The position numbers were made by a program, and so were the translations under genes. From Larix kaempferi (taxonomy: Eukaryota > Streptophyta > Pinopsida > Pinales > Pinaceae): DNA of 64,000 nucleotides. The notes beneath the pieces are model-generated. The model was not told the origin of the DNA. It did not search any database and was given only the letters and a program-made list of their open reading frames with translations. Location: contig BSBM01000637.1 in NCBI GenBank assembly GCA_027924585.1, positions 1,674,001 to 1,738,000 on the forward strand, written 5' to 3'. Shown in pieces: positions 1 through 12,227 of the stretch (within the stretch, counting starts at the first letter, position 1; each line of letters opens with the position of its first letter).

Positions 1-536
1 TTAACTTCCCAAGACAACTTCCTTTTGAACCTGCCCTCCTATCCTCGCCATAAATACAAGGGGAGAGGCATGTGAAAGGGGAGCCAACTTTGGTAATGAA
101 ATGTTGGAGGAATAATTACTCAAGAGAGATGAGCAGGAGCCCATGATCTGGTTACGACGGTGCCATGCTTGAAGGATAGGTATAATTTGATGTATTTGCT
201 TCATTCATTAATAAAGATCATACATTCTTCATTTCCCAAATATGAATTTTCATGTATGTTTCATATTTGATTACAATTTGATGTCTTATTATCATATAAA
301 TGCCAATATTTTCTTTGTAGTCAAATTGGTTTGAGGAAGGTTTGTAGTTTTTTTGCAGGTTGTTGCATTGGAGAGTAGGAGGAGAAGCTTGGATCAACCT
401 TCTGAATAAGGTACACATTCTCCTAAATCTAATCTCTTTTCTTAATAATCGCACTTTCAGAACCTTGTATGTCTATCTTTTACCCCAATACATTGGTAGT
501 CTCTCCCTTGCTATAAGAACACTTTTCCTAACAACA
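1..536 (+). repeat. 5' LTR of element A (R/U5 side, cut by window edge)
   Basis: Matches 27319-27855 along its whole length at about 90% by eye. A TATA-like CATAAATA lies at 49-56 and is also present in the other copy. A TTTTGCAG at 351-358 and an AAG-GT at 408-412 bracket a 52-bp piece that resembles a mini-exon. It ends in ACAACA, followed by a 4-base spacer and the primer site. Confidence 0.75.
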
Positions 537-540
537 GAAC

Positions 541-558
541 TCGCGACTCCATTGGGGA
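541..558 (+). other. Primer binding site of element A (tRNA-Arg type, decayed)
   Basis: TCGCGACTCCATTGGGGA stands four bases after the LTR. It aligns with the better preserved TGGTGACTCCGCTGGGGA in element C (40229-40246), which is complementary to the 3' end of a plant tRNA-Arg as I recall it. Several positions have mutated. Confidence 0.55.
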
Positions 559-1838
559 GCACCTGTTTTCTGCTTTGGGGATTTTTGAGTTATTTTCTTT
601 CAGCTTCTTATAACCTTTTGGTCTCTATGAAGGTATCTAGGGTGTTTTCCATCCTTGTGTTTGACTTGGTTGTGGTATGATATTCAGATCTATTTCCTTT
701 TTAAAATTTTTAGATCCCACCCGCGAGTTTCCCTTATTTGTACCCGTGGGTCACTCGTGTGACTCTACAGACACAGTTGCAGTTTTTCCCTGAGAGATTT
801 TTTTTTTTAGGGTTTGCTTTTAGGGTTGGATACTTTGTTTTTTAGAGTCTTCCTGTTGATATTAGGCTGTCTGAGTGCTTATGAGTTGTTGTCTAAGTAT
901 TTTTATAGCCCTTTACAAGATTGATTTGGTTATTTGTGCTTGTGAAGATACCTAATTCTTTATAGCCCATAGTTTGTTTGGAGGATGCTTGGACTTGGTC
1001 CTCTATAGTCACTAGTATTTAGAGAGAATCCTGATATCTTCAATAGATTCATTGCTTTCTGTTTTGTATATCAGTTTTCTTTTTCTAGTATCTCGTTTCT
1101 AAACCATAGTTACTTCTAGGTCTTTTGAAGCAACTTTTTTGGGTTGGTATTTTTCAGTCCTTTGTTAGGGTCAAAGTATGATTGTTATAGCTTTAGGTTC
1201 ACCTTTGCTTTGCTTGCACATTTGGTTATTCTTGTTCATTCATAGTTATTTTCCTTTTCTTTTAGTTTTAAAGAAAAATTCAAACCAAAAGAACATTCAT
1301 TTATAACAAGAATTTTCTCCTTCTTTCGAAGTAGTTGTAGTCATATATATTATTATCTTTGAAAAAATAAAAAAATAATTCAGTATGTTTTAGGTTTACT
1401 TTACAGTTTTACGTTTTGAAAGTTAAGCAATAAGAAAAATTGTGAAGATTTTACATTGTTATATACACACTTTACTTTCAGTTGTAACCATTGCACACAA
1501 ACACACTACCCTTTTGAGTAAGAAAAAAACCCTAAAAAGAACCATTAATCTAAAAAAAATTAGTAAATTTTTCTTTTTAGGTATCACACAAACCAACTAG
1601 CTTAGGCTAGGGTTTTGGATTAGAACAATTTAAAATTTCCAAAACCATTAAAATCTCGAAATCATAGTAAGACTCTCTTTAGGTATATCCACTTTTGTGG
1701 AGGTGTGCCAAGAATATCCACTCAAAATAGAGTTAAGTGCGAGGTCATGTGAGATTGGTCATTCAGGGATACCCCCCCACTTTTTGGTCGAGCATCTACC
1801 AGAGCTAAGACGTATACGGGGATCTATAATACCCCAAA
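559..1838 (+). other. 5' leader of element A, non-coding
   Basis: It aligns in patches with the leader of element C: 1560-1830 with about 41090-41410, including the shared phrase AAGGTCATGGGAGGTTGG-like near 1740. CG-rich half-palindromes (CACCCGCGAG, ACCCGTGGGT) lie at 719-760, the same motif type as at 40399-40475. No coding frame is seen. The similarity stops near 1830-1838, where unrelated AT-rich DNA begins. Confidence 0.55.
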
Positions 1839-3646
1839 TGTTGGACTTTAACCCTTTTATATTTCTGCTAAGTATTATTTCATTTTACTTAGGTGACTTT
1901 AGAAATCTGATAAACTGATTTCTAATGACCATGTGGACCAACACATTAATGATATGGGAGTCACAGTCCCCTATGGGTTGGAGGGTAAATACCAATAATA
2001 ATAATAATGATAAATTATTATTGGAGAAAATGACAAACCCTAAAGAAAAGATTTGAGAGACTAATGAATAAAAATAAATAACAAAATGAGAGAATTTCAC
2101 ACCAAGATAATAAAAAGTGAAACTCATTCAAACACTTAATACATTCTTAACATTATTCACATTCTCATCACCCTGAACACACAAGAGAAAAGGGAACTGG
2201 GAAGAACACAAATGACCAGAGACAAATGAAGACAAGTGAATGAGGACAAATTTGGAAGTACCAAACTGGTCCAGATTAAGAGGAATCATACAACTGGGTA
2301 TTGGCTCGGCCACTTAATTGTGTGCAGGTAGGAGAAATACCCCAAGCTTGTAGGAGCACTGCATTTACTCTAAATAGGTTGTCTTTAATTGATTCTCTTA
2401 ATGGTTGAGGCTTAAAAGGCCATGGAGCATCCTGGAGCTTGGGAGTATTGAGTTGGATGTTGGGTTTCCTGTTGCCACTGAAATATCCGAAATAACTTGG
2501 AGAACAAGTTAAGGGTAATTTAAAACATATACTCTAAACATGGGGGACTGTGAACTCAGCTCGCGGGTGACCTGAAATCAAGGTGATCTTGATGGTCAAA
2601 GTCTGGGAGGTTTGTGCTTGGTTCCACCGATCTGCATAAATACATATAAGTGTCTCTGCTTTATTTGTATAAGTTTTTATGGACATTTGCTAGAGTTTAT
2701 TATGCATAACTCTGATTTACTGTTTGTCTACCATATCTGAGCATGAATGTCATATTAAACTAAATGTTGTATATGGGTCATGAACAAACTTTTACGTCCT
2801 TGTCATTTTGGGCAGATTTATGATTTAATGTTATCTTTTAGTTTTCATAATGTTGTTTGAAATAGAATGACATATTATTTATCTAGTAAATAGACTGATT
2901 TGTGTTATGATTATTGATGTACAAGCCTGAGAGAGGAAGATCTGCATGATCATATTTTATACTAATCCTAAGAAAATGTTGCAGGTATTTAAATATAATA
3001 TAGGTCATTTTCTTAGCAAATCTTATTTAATGGCAAAATGTATGTTTCTCTTGTTATGACAGAAACAAGGCAGACATGTAAACCCTAGGGTTTACATGTC
3101 AAGCCATTTTATTTTTATAATTTTTTCTTCTATATTATAGACAACGCATTGAGATTAATGTACCCTGATCTGTCTTTATTTTCTTTGATAGACAAATAAA
3201 TATAGTATGAATTAAATCTACATTGAATGGATTTAAAAGCTTTGACAGAGTTACATTATAATCGAATTTCATTTCTATAAATAATGCTTCATATCTAGTT
3301 TGGATTCATATGCTTTCATAACACATTTGTAAACATATCGATTCAAACTGATTTTGAGATGCATTCTGGTTAGTTCGTGTTTCCATTTTATTTCACGCCA
3401 CGACTCTCGACAAGAGAGAGAGAGCTCCATGAGCAAGCTTTAACCCCGATCAGGAAACCCTTCATGATGTTAATGGTTTAACCAGCATCAACGCCAAAGC
3501 GTTTTCCAGAGGTTGGCGTGGATGGCCTCCATGCAGGCAAGGATTGCACCCTAGTTTCCACGAGGATCGTGGAAAGAGGACTCGTAAGCGACATGGCTGA
3601 GATATCATTAATGCGACTGCATCTAAGACAGAGTGCAAGCTTAGTA
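1839..3646. other. AT-rich DNA of unknown origin
   Basis: No gene or retroelement domain recognised. An (AAT)n microsatellite sits at about 1995-2020. TGTTGGACTT at about 1840 could be an LTR start, and an ending CTTCAACA occurs at about 12226 where gag resumes. I could not match the internal LTR borders, so the idea that 1839-12227 is one inserted element is unproven. Confidence 0.3.
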
Positions 3647-4245
3647 TTGTTATTTTTTCATCATTTAATTCAATATGATCTAGGATCTTAACTGAAAGAA
3701 TGACATGTACAACATATCAAGCATAAGAGACAAGAGATTCACCGGAGAAAACCAAGAAGGTGAAAAACCCCGCAACTTCCTCAGAGATAGAATAAGCACC
3801 AATACAAAGATCACAAAGATCAAACCCCAAGAGATAGATGACTACAACAGCTACTCCTCCTCCACTTGTGCGCACTCCTCCTCTCTCTCACTAATGCGAA
3901 GTGAGTGAATGAGAGAATGTGTCAAATGAGAGAGTCACACTCTCTATTTATACTTTTACTTTCACTTGACCTTTACTCAACTAGGTCGGCCCCAACTTAA
4001 CCCCTTAACATAATGTTGATTGGACGACTCCTCTAGGGTGGTCTAATAACCCTTTGACCCATATGACTCATACAGGGTCGACCCCATCAAGGTGGTCTAA
4101 TAACCCATCAAGTATAAGTTACGACACTTACAATATAACTTTCGACACTTCCAAGCGAAGGAATAATACATCTCCATTGGGGATAAAATAAAGTACAAAT
4201 ACAATACACAAGTGAATATCTTCCAAAGTTACAAATACATCAACA
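3647..4245 (-). repeat. Candidate 3' LTR of the truncated copia element
   Basis: Read on the minus strand, a purine run (AAGAGGAAG) is followed at 4245 by TGTTGATGTA, a normal copia LTR start, and a TATA-like GTATAAATAG lies at about 3944-3953. The end is placed at 3647 (AATAACA on the minus strand) by eye only. No partner LTR is visible, and more than 1 kb separates it from the RNase H end. Confidence 0.35.
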
Positions 4246-4514
4246 CTTCCTCTTAACTAGGAAGGTATTCTCTTGACACAGGTTATCAATACATAGCGCC
4301 ACAAGTCTTCAATTTTGAATTTGGATCATCGTCACTAGATCACGAAGCATCATCATCATCACTGCTGCTGTACTTGGCATCTCGATCACTGGGCTATCTC
4401 ATAATTCTTCTCATCATAGGAAGTTCTATAGAGCCAACCCTTTTTCATGTTGGATGTAGGCCTAGCCTCCTGTAGGTCTTCATCATCTCTGTGAGTGGTC
4501 TGATAGAGGTGGTA

Positions 4515-4960
4515 TCTCAGGACTGATTATGTGCATATGCAAAACCTGACAAGAGTATCCCAGGAATAGTTTACATGCCTAAGCACGACCAACAAGATCT
4601 CCCAGGACTAATTACATGCATCCCTTCACAAAACCTTTAAAGAGCATCCAAGGATCAGTTTACGTGCCTCAGCATGACCGACAAGATTCTCTAAAGAGCA
4701 TCCCAAGACTTATTACGAGCACACAGATCAACCTATCGGATCTCTAGGACTGATTACATGTGATTAGGAAAAACCTTAAATGAATATCCCATGATCAGTT
4801 TACGTGCCTAAGCACGATCGGAAAGATATCTAAAGAGCATCCCAGGACTTATTACGAGCACACAGCTCAACCTATCGGATCTCGAGGACTGATTACATGC
4901 CTCCCTAGCAAAACCTCGAAAGAGCATCCTAGCACATACTATAGGAACTCCCAGGATCTT
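4515..4960. repeat. Tandem repeat array, about 139-bp higher-order unit
   Basis: The phrase AAAGAGCATCC recurs at 4639, 4693 and 4832; the last two copies are 139 bp apart and match over most of the unit (GACTTATTACGAGCACACAG, ACCTATCGGATCTC). Shorter sub-units beginning AGGACT-ATTA recur at about 4519, 4602, 4702, 4748, 4843 and 4885. The array lies between the copia RNase H end and its presumed LTR. Frames across it are repeat artefacts. Confidence 0.7.
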
Positions 4961-4994
4961 TTCAATGCTATATGCACAACCTGCCACATATCCT

Positions 4995-5340
4995 CGACCT
5001 CTGAGTATCATCCTGAAACTTATGATCCACCTGATCATCCTCGCACTGAGCATCATCCTGATGCTAATGATCAACCTGATCATCATCATACCGTACATCA
5101 TCCTGATGTACATCATCATCACACAATCAACTGATCATCATACAGTACATCACCCTAACGCACATCATCATCACATGATCATCCTGATCATCGTCACAAC
5201 ATCATCCTGATGCATATCATCACATATGATCATCCTGATCATCATCATAGCATCGTCCTAATGCATATAATCACATATGATCATCCTGATCATCATCATA
5301 GCATCATCTTCATGCATATCATCTGGAGTATCATCATGAT
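4995..5340. repeat. Tandem repeat array, about 50-bp unit rich in CATCATCCTGAT
   Basis: Copies of CACAT(AT)GATCATCCTGATCA start at 5172, 5221 and 5272, giving periods of 49 and 51 bp, with more degenerate units back to about 4995. The ATG/CAT-rich composition makes long open frames on both strands (poly-Met and poly-His/Ile) that I do not regard as genes. Confidence 0.75.
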
Positions 5341-5425
5341 ACTCATCACACAGCGCTTACATCCATAGCCATGGGAAGGAGCCTCCTACCACCATGCTTG
5401 GAATGGCTCCAGCAAATGTGTCCCA

Positions 5426-6967
5426 TCACTTCTTCCTCGAAGTATCTTCTATTTGAAAAACACCAAGCCTCTCTCTGAAGAACTCAAACTTCACTCTGGC
5501 TAGTGGTTTAGTCAACACATCTGCAACTTGCTCATCCGTCGCAACATACAGGAGCTTCACTGCTCCTCTCTGTACCATATCCCTGATATAGTGATATTTG
5601 ATCTCAATGTGCTTCGATTTGTCATGGAACACTAGGTTCTTAGACAACTTCACACAACTTTGGTTGTCATAGAAGATATAGGTAGAATCCAATGGGAGAT
5701 CAAATAACTCATACAGTAGCTTCCTAAGCCATACTGCCTCACAACTGGACAAACAAGCTGTGACATACTCTGCTTCGGCTGTACTCAGTGCTACGTAGGA
5801 CTGCTTCCTACTAAACCAAGAGATCACACTTGATCCCATACTGAAGCAACACCCAGAAGTGATCTTCCTATCTGCAGCACTACCTTCCCAATCTGAATCA
5901 ACATAACCCTCCAGGTTAAACCTTTGATTCGCATCATACTTGAGCCCATAGTCAACCGTACCCTTCAAGTACCTCAGAATATGCTTTACAACAATCAGGT
6001 GAACATGTCTAGGATCCATTAGGAACTGGCTCAAAGTATTCACCGAAAAACAAATATCTGGTCTCATGTTCGTCAAGTACATCAAGGAACCAATCATCTG
6101 ATGATACACTGTGACATCAACCGGCTCAGATGAAGCATCACACAAAAGATTCAGGTTTGATGCCATAGGTGTGGCCATGGCCTTGCAGTCCATCATCCCG
6201 AACCGCTTTAGGATCTCTACTGCATACTTCCCTTGTCTAAGGAATATTCCATCTACACTCTGCCACACCTCCACACCTAGAAATTAATGCATTATGCCCA
6301 AGTCCTTCATCTCGAACTCGGCAGCAAGCTTCCTCTTCGTGTCAGTAATCAATCTATCCTCACCTATCACAAACAAGTCATCCACATACAATAGGAGTAT
6401 CACTGGATTGCCTTCCTCAACCTTGTAGTAAAGGTTGGAATCCGCTTTACTCTTGGTAAATCCCAAACTGGATAGGAATCTATCTATCATGCCGTACCAT
6501 GTCCTAGGATCTTGCTTCAAGCCATACAAGGCTTTCTTCAATCTGCACACATATGACTCCCTGTCTTGTGTCTCAAAACCGAGTCACCGCTCCACATACA
6601 CTTCTTCTTCGACTACACCATATCCATCTGGTGTATTTTCCACTTCATCACTGTAGCCATAGCAAGTATTGTTCTAATGGAAGTGTATCTAGCTATAGGA
6701 GCAAAAGTCTCTTGATAATCTATCCCCTCTTTCTGGGAGAAGCCACGAGCCACAAACCTTGCCTTGTATTTCTCTATGTTGCCATCTATAGCATGCTTGA
6801 TCTTATATATCCACTTGGAAGTCACAACAGACTTCCCTTCTAGTCTCGGGACCACATCCCAGACATCATTCTTTATGATCGACTGGTATTCCTCAATCAT
6901 GGCACTCTTCCATTATTGCATCCTAGATCCTGGGAACTTCAGATTCTTCAATATCTTCAATAGATAG
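5426..6967 (-). pseudogene. Ty1/copia pol fragment (reverse transcriptase and RNase H)
   Basis: The 3' half of a copia polyprotein. The first block (6900-6613) is the RT N-terminus with WKIHQMDM. The second (6550-6284) carries CRLKKALYGLKQ and the catalytic YVDD (LLYVDDLFVIG). The third (6274-5426) has the RT thumb and RNase H with YVDSDW, ALSTAEAEY, the KHIEIKYHYIRD region and ADVLTKPL. The stretch expected between MDM and EEEVYVE (the TAFLHG-type segment) is deleted at about 6612, and stops and frame changes follow at about 6575 and 6280. Gag, protease and integrase are absent, so it cannot transpose by itself. It is diverged from the copia element at 15878-21210. The family is clear; the lineage is not assigned. 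Confidence 0.92.
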
Positions 6968-8110
6968 TTTTCTTTGAACTTTGTTGCTGAAACAAATGTT
7001 GTAGTCCTTCTTTTGTAAGTGATGGTACACGGTCTTTCCTACAAGACAAGTTCAATTTCATGATTAGAAACATCTTATATATTTCAGAACAAATTCTTAC
7101 TCATAAAGACATATATCATACAGTCTTGCAATTATCTTAGCCAATGCTTCAATACAACATTTATCCATATCCCGTAACTTTCTAGATGCCTTCAATCTCT
7201 ACCAAAACATTGTTAAGAGTGTGCACAACTCCGAACATGTCAGCAAAGAGGTTTCATTCTAGATAAGTAGCAATGGAATGTTGTACAGTACCATAGGCCA
7301 CTTACCCATTACTATATTAGTAGTATCTTGTTCATTAATGAAACCTTTTCTAAAATTCATAATATACATCCTAAATCTAGGAACATAAGTATGTACATGA
7401 CTGAACAAAATCATATATACAAGAAATGACAATTTAAATACTTATCGTTGTTTGGTTGTTGGGTGGACTCCCTCTCAGTCTTTGCTTCCTTGCAGGAACT
7501 ACTAGAGTGAGATCCCTCTTGAGCTTTGCTTCCTGGATTATCTGTCTTTGAACTTATATCCATCCTGGACCACTATGCATGCTTAAGTGTGCACTAGTGT
7601 CATGATTGTGTCATCCTCAAGATATCATATATAGTCATACATTCAATAGTATAATCTCAATACTATCAAAACATTATGATTCTAAATAATCTTAAATATG
7701 TATGGTTATGGTCATTTCATACATAGGTAATAAGTGTTAGTATTCAAGGTTTCAGGGAAGACTTCTTTTACTCATGCATATTCTTATTTGACCATAGAAC
7801 TCTTCTGGTTAGTCATATCATCAATCAAAGTAAGAAACATAATATGCATAAACCCTTGATTACTTAAACTTCTAGCCTTCAAGAATAATCATTATCATTC
7901 ATACAAAAGTATAAGATCCTAACACAAGGTAGGATTCTAACTTGATATAGAAAAAAAAAACATACCTGGAATATCATGTTAGCTAGTTATGTCTACCATA
8001 CCCAAACAATGTCTTCTTGTTCTCTTCAATGACTTGTGCTTTGTAACCTACATATCTCATAAGTTAACCATTGTAGAACCAAATTATACATATCTCGTAA
8101 GTAGATCTTC
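6968..8110. other. AT-rich spacer, nothing recognised
   Basis: The copia similarity ends near 6967. I see no integrase continuation, repeat structure or RNA gene here. Confidence 0.4.
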
Positions 8111-8113
8111 TAT

Positions 8114-11100
8114 GTGATCCATGAGTCTTTGTCTTCATGTCACCATGTTCATATGTTCTTCCTTCCTAATTTCTCAGTTTTTAAAGCCGAATGGGCTCCC
8201 ATAGCTCACCATGTCTTGACAACAGGAGAATCTTTCCCTTGGGCATCTACCCTGTCTTCAGAGCTTAAAACAACAATTCAATATTATCAGAAGGCGCTTT
8301 CCTTAAGAAAGCCACATTTTTAACTATCAGCCTTCATCCTTGATGTCTTTTGCTCTGAATTTCAATATCTTAAATTGGGGTGGAGTTGGACCACTGAAGC
8401 TCCACCAGTTCATATATATCATTCTGCACTGTGGGAAAGCAATTATGTTCCCCTGCTTTATGACATTTGTGACCATTTCATGGGCACCGTTTATTTCAAA
8501 ATATTCCTACAGGAATATCCCGCCTTTTTAGCTGATTCCAGAGCTTTCATCAACACGATTGGTGATTGGTATGTTTATGAGTCCTTTTCATACATCAGAG
8601 TCTGGGGAATTGACATTGTTCACCTTCTGCCAAGAATAGTGCCTGACAGGTTGGTCATTCGAGAGGTTTCCTATCAGACTGTCATTGATGGTGTCTGCAA
8701 AAATCTCACTGGTCCCAAAAGGAGGGGTTGGCCTAAATTCTCTCTAAATCTTGGGCCATTAGTTATCCCTAAATCAACCTGGGCTACAGTGCTTGGTGAT
8801 CAGCTGGATCCTTTGAAGTTGGGTAAATCCCCTAAAAGAAATCATGATCCCAAAAATTTCATAGATGCACATTTCAAGCAGTATCATATGAAAATGGACT
8901 ATGTCTATGAATAACTCCTAGATGACTCCATCTATCAAGGAGTGAATATGTTTTTTGAAGTATTGGCAAGGGCCAAGAGCTCAGATGAACAACATCAGAT
9001 TATGGCATATCAGAAAGAAATAAAAACTCAAGTCTACAGGCAAAGAACAATGGAGTTCAATCTCATTGAGTGTTAGAAGGGATAAAGAACAAAAGCTAAT
9101 CCAGTAGGCTAAATCCCCTCTAATGCTTACCTATATAGATGGAGATAAAGGTAAATATCCCATGGAGAATCATCCTTAGATGAAGACAACTGAGCAGGTT
9201 AAAGCTTTATTGCAGACCTCTCATAATTTCCATCAGCAGTTAGCAAAATTGACTTCAATATTGGACACTCAGATAGTTGAACAACCTAAGCTCACTATGG
9301 ATGTTCAAGTGACTGCTGTAGCTTTGCAGGTAGTTGATGATTTGACAATGGTTGAGGCTAACCCTGCCAAGAGACAGAAAGTTCAGGTTTCTACATCAAA
9401 AGTCCCTACTGTTGATCTCATTGACAGTGATGTTAAAGATGAGCCACATACTATAGTTCAAGTGACTGAAGAAGTTACTGAGAAGATGATTGACAAGGTT
9501 ATTGAAGAAATCACTGATGAAGTGATTAACAACTCACAGGCAGTTACAGACCTGTTAGACACTATTGAAATGGATCATTCTGACCCTGATCAACAAGTGT
9601 TAGAAATCACCTCTACACCTAATGCTCCAACTTCATCTCTGTTACTTTCTTCCATTGAGGATCTTTCTACTTTTCCTACAGGGGTGATGCCACCATTCTC
9701 CATTTACCAATTGTTTCATATTCTGACTTATAAAGCCACCCTTTTTACTAGTAACTCAGTTTCTTTTTCCATCCCTTCATCTATTTTTGCAGAAGTCTAA
9801 TCTTCAACTATCCCCCTGCGATTACCCATATCCACTTCATCATTACCTACTGAGAATGAGCCACCCTAAACTCCTTCTCCATTATCACCATCTGCTAATG
9901 ATGATCAAGTTCCTCTTTCTGAAGCTTTCACTTCAGTCCCTTCTCCAACTCCTGTTTCCTCAGTTCCTCAGATTGTCTTTGCACCTATGGCTATTACTCA
10001 AGTTACCATGCCCATACCCAATCCGATGGCCACTCAAACTCCCTCATTGGTTTCAATAGAAAATGTAATCTCAATTACTTCTGAGATAATAACTGAATAT
10101 GAAGATGATGTGGTAGTCCCTCTTGGACAATATTTCTACAAAGGGGAAAATAAAGAAGTGGTAAAGAGGGGTAAGAAGAGGAGCATGGATCAAGGTGAAT
10201 TGGAAGTATCTATCCCTAACCAAATAATATGGACTCGGTGGGAAAATGAACCCCAGACAGGAGAAATTGAAACAACCATAGCCTTAGGAGAATTTGCTGG
10301 TGCAAATCTTGATTCAGTCCAGATACTTAATAGGGAGATTGATCAGAAGAAAGAAGAATTGGAAAGGATAACAGAAGAACTCGTGAATACCAAGGAAGAG
10401 CATGAGATTTATGTTGATGATCTCAGGAGAATATGGGAAGACAAATTAGAAGTTTTGGAGCTAAGCAATACCTCTCTGCAGGCTGAGCTTCGTGATGTAC
10501 AAGATGAGAATTCTATTAATACTCAAAAGATAGCCTTACTGCAAAAGCAATGTGAGGATGCAACTACAAGTGCAGCCTCTTCTACTTTATGTAAGGTTTC
10601 ATTTCAGGAATTCAAGGACTTGGCTCTTCAAGTCAATGAAGAGTATTATAAGTTTCTGGAGAAGCGATTTTGCACCCTGGATGAAATCAAGGAGACTCAT
10701 ATCACTTTTGGTAAGATGTATAGTGCCCTTGAAGAGCAAAAATATAGAAGGATGGAAGCTTCTAAGGAAAATCAAAATGTTAGTGAGTGGCAGATATATA
10801 TCAAGGATATTCCAAAAGGTTTCCCTATGCTTAATAGCTTTCAATTTAAGAAAATCAGAGGTGCATTGAACACTTGGCTTGAACTTAATGACTCAGTTGA
10901 GGATATTCTCAAAAGAGCACAAGCTATCTGTAGCCGGCGATGGTATGTAGCAGATAATGTTATGGATAGTCTTCAGTTGCCTACCATGGAAATCATTGAA
11001 GATTATTTCCCACCAAATTTGAAGATCGAGGAAATCGAGCGCAAATGTGAAGAAGACCATCAACAAATTCAGCTCCTCAAAGAGGTCAAAATCAATGATG

Positions 11101-11297
11101 TGGAGCGATTGATCAGGAAACCGGTCTCCTTGGAACGTAAGATCCAAGTCTTTATCCACATTTGGCATAAGCTAGAAAAGAATGAAATGGAGACATTCGA
11201 GTGCAATGCCCAGCTGGGGATTGAGTTAGCTAATTATCCGATTGTGGATGAGTTGTTAAAGATTTGGGACAAATGGAAATTTTTCCTAGGCCATTAG
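8114..11297 (+). pseudogene. Decayed gene for an unknown protein with a C-terminal coiled coil
   Basis: I do not recognise a characterised family. An N-terminal globular part (about 8375-9080: YFKIFLQEYPAFLADS, GDWYVYESFSYIRVWG, LLPRIVPDRL) is followed by a Thr/Pro/acidic low-complexity stretch and then, from about 10320 to 10550, a heptad-rich coiled coil (INREIDQKKEELERITEEL). A conserved-looking tail ends in IWDKWKFFLGH. From 9180 to 11297 the reading is one frame, broken only by TAA at 9798 and TAA at about 9867, each one C-to-T change from CAA. The N-terminal part is in another frame with further stops at 8912 and about 9073. The start is unclear. It lies inside element A and may be cargo of a non-autonomous element; a captured host gene is the alternative. 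A second gene of similar design lies at 36654-38504. Confidence 0.55.
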
Positions 11298-12227
11298 GTT
11301 ATCTTTGATTTTGTAATCCCAGTTTGTGGGAAATTACTGTTTGTATTATTATTTTGTAACTCTTATTTAAATAGATGATTCCTTCTAGAGAGGGGATGAT
11401 GGAATTTGGAGGACAAAATCTACAGGAGAGGCTGGGAATGCTCTGTTTTGATACTAGCTTGTAATTTCTTGCAAACTGTCATTAAATACAGTAAAGTTAT
11501 CTTTCAGATCCACTTTTTTCTATTTGTCAAGTTTATTTGATGGATGCGATTTTCCTCCAAGTTGCTTATCTAACACTGTTTTAATATTTGCAATTTATTA
11601 AACATATTGATCTACAGTTCTGGTTTATCATTACTTATGATTTATGTCTTCATGAAGGTTTTGAGGAGTTTATTCCATTAAAATCTTTTATCGATTTCTG
11701 CAAATGGTTCTTTAAGTAAGTTACAAATGATGTTAATTTTTCAATTAACATATCAGTTACAGATTAAGTCTTGAATGCATAACAAACCTCAATTTTCCAT
11801 TGGTTGATTTTCATTAATTAATTACAATTTGAGCAGGACAAGTCATTAATCCTTTCTACATTTTTGTTTAATTGATAAATGGTCTTATTCATTCATATAT
11901 CAAGCTAATCTGCACCTATTTTGAAACACCTTCTTAGAATAGATCTAACTTAGTTTAGATTCCTTTTGGATAGATTTGTGTTTACACATTTTTACACTTA
12001 GGTTTTCTTCATTTGAAAACTGATCCTTTGGATCAAAACCTACCAACTCTTCGAGTGCCAGCGGAGGCCGAATATCCATGGGAGATTACTACACCAAACA
12101 GGCTGGGGATAGAACTGTCCTTGCGTAGGGCCTTTTGAAGCCTTTCAGTTTGGGTTTTCCCCCTCTGTTGAAAGCTTAGGAACTCATTCCAGCACTTTGC
12201 ATACCCTACACTCCCGAGGCTTCAACA
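11298..12227. other. 3' flank of the coiled-coil gene, AT-rich
   Basis: Begins with a T-rich 3'UTR-like stretch (TTTGTAATCCCAG, TGTATTATTATTTTGTAAC). No other coding signal is seen. 12030-12227 is less AT-rich and ends CTTCAACA immediately before gag resumes at 12228, which would suit the end of an inserted element. Confidence 0.3.

Noticed and set aside
4808-5210. Open frames on both strands rich in Met/Ile or His
   Set aside because: They are by-products of the CATCATCCTGAT tandem repeats and have no domain.
1839-12227. A single intact LTR element delivering the coiled-coil gene into element A
   Set aside because: TGTTGG...CAACA ends can be picked, but I found neither matching LTRs nor a target duplication, and the gag N-terminus is missing rather than merely split.
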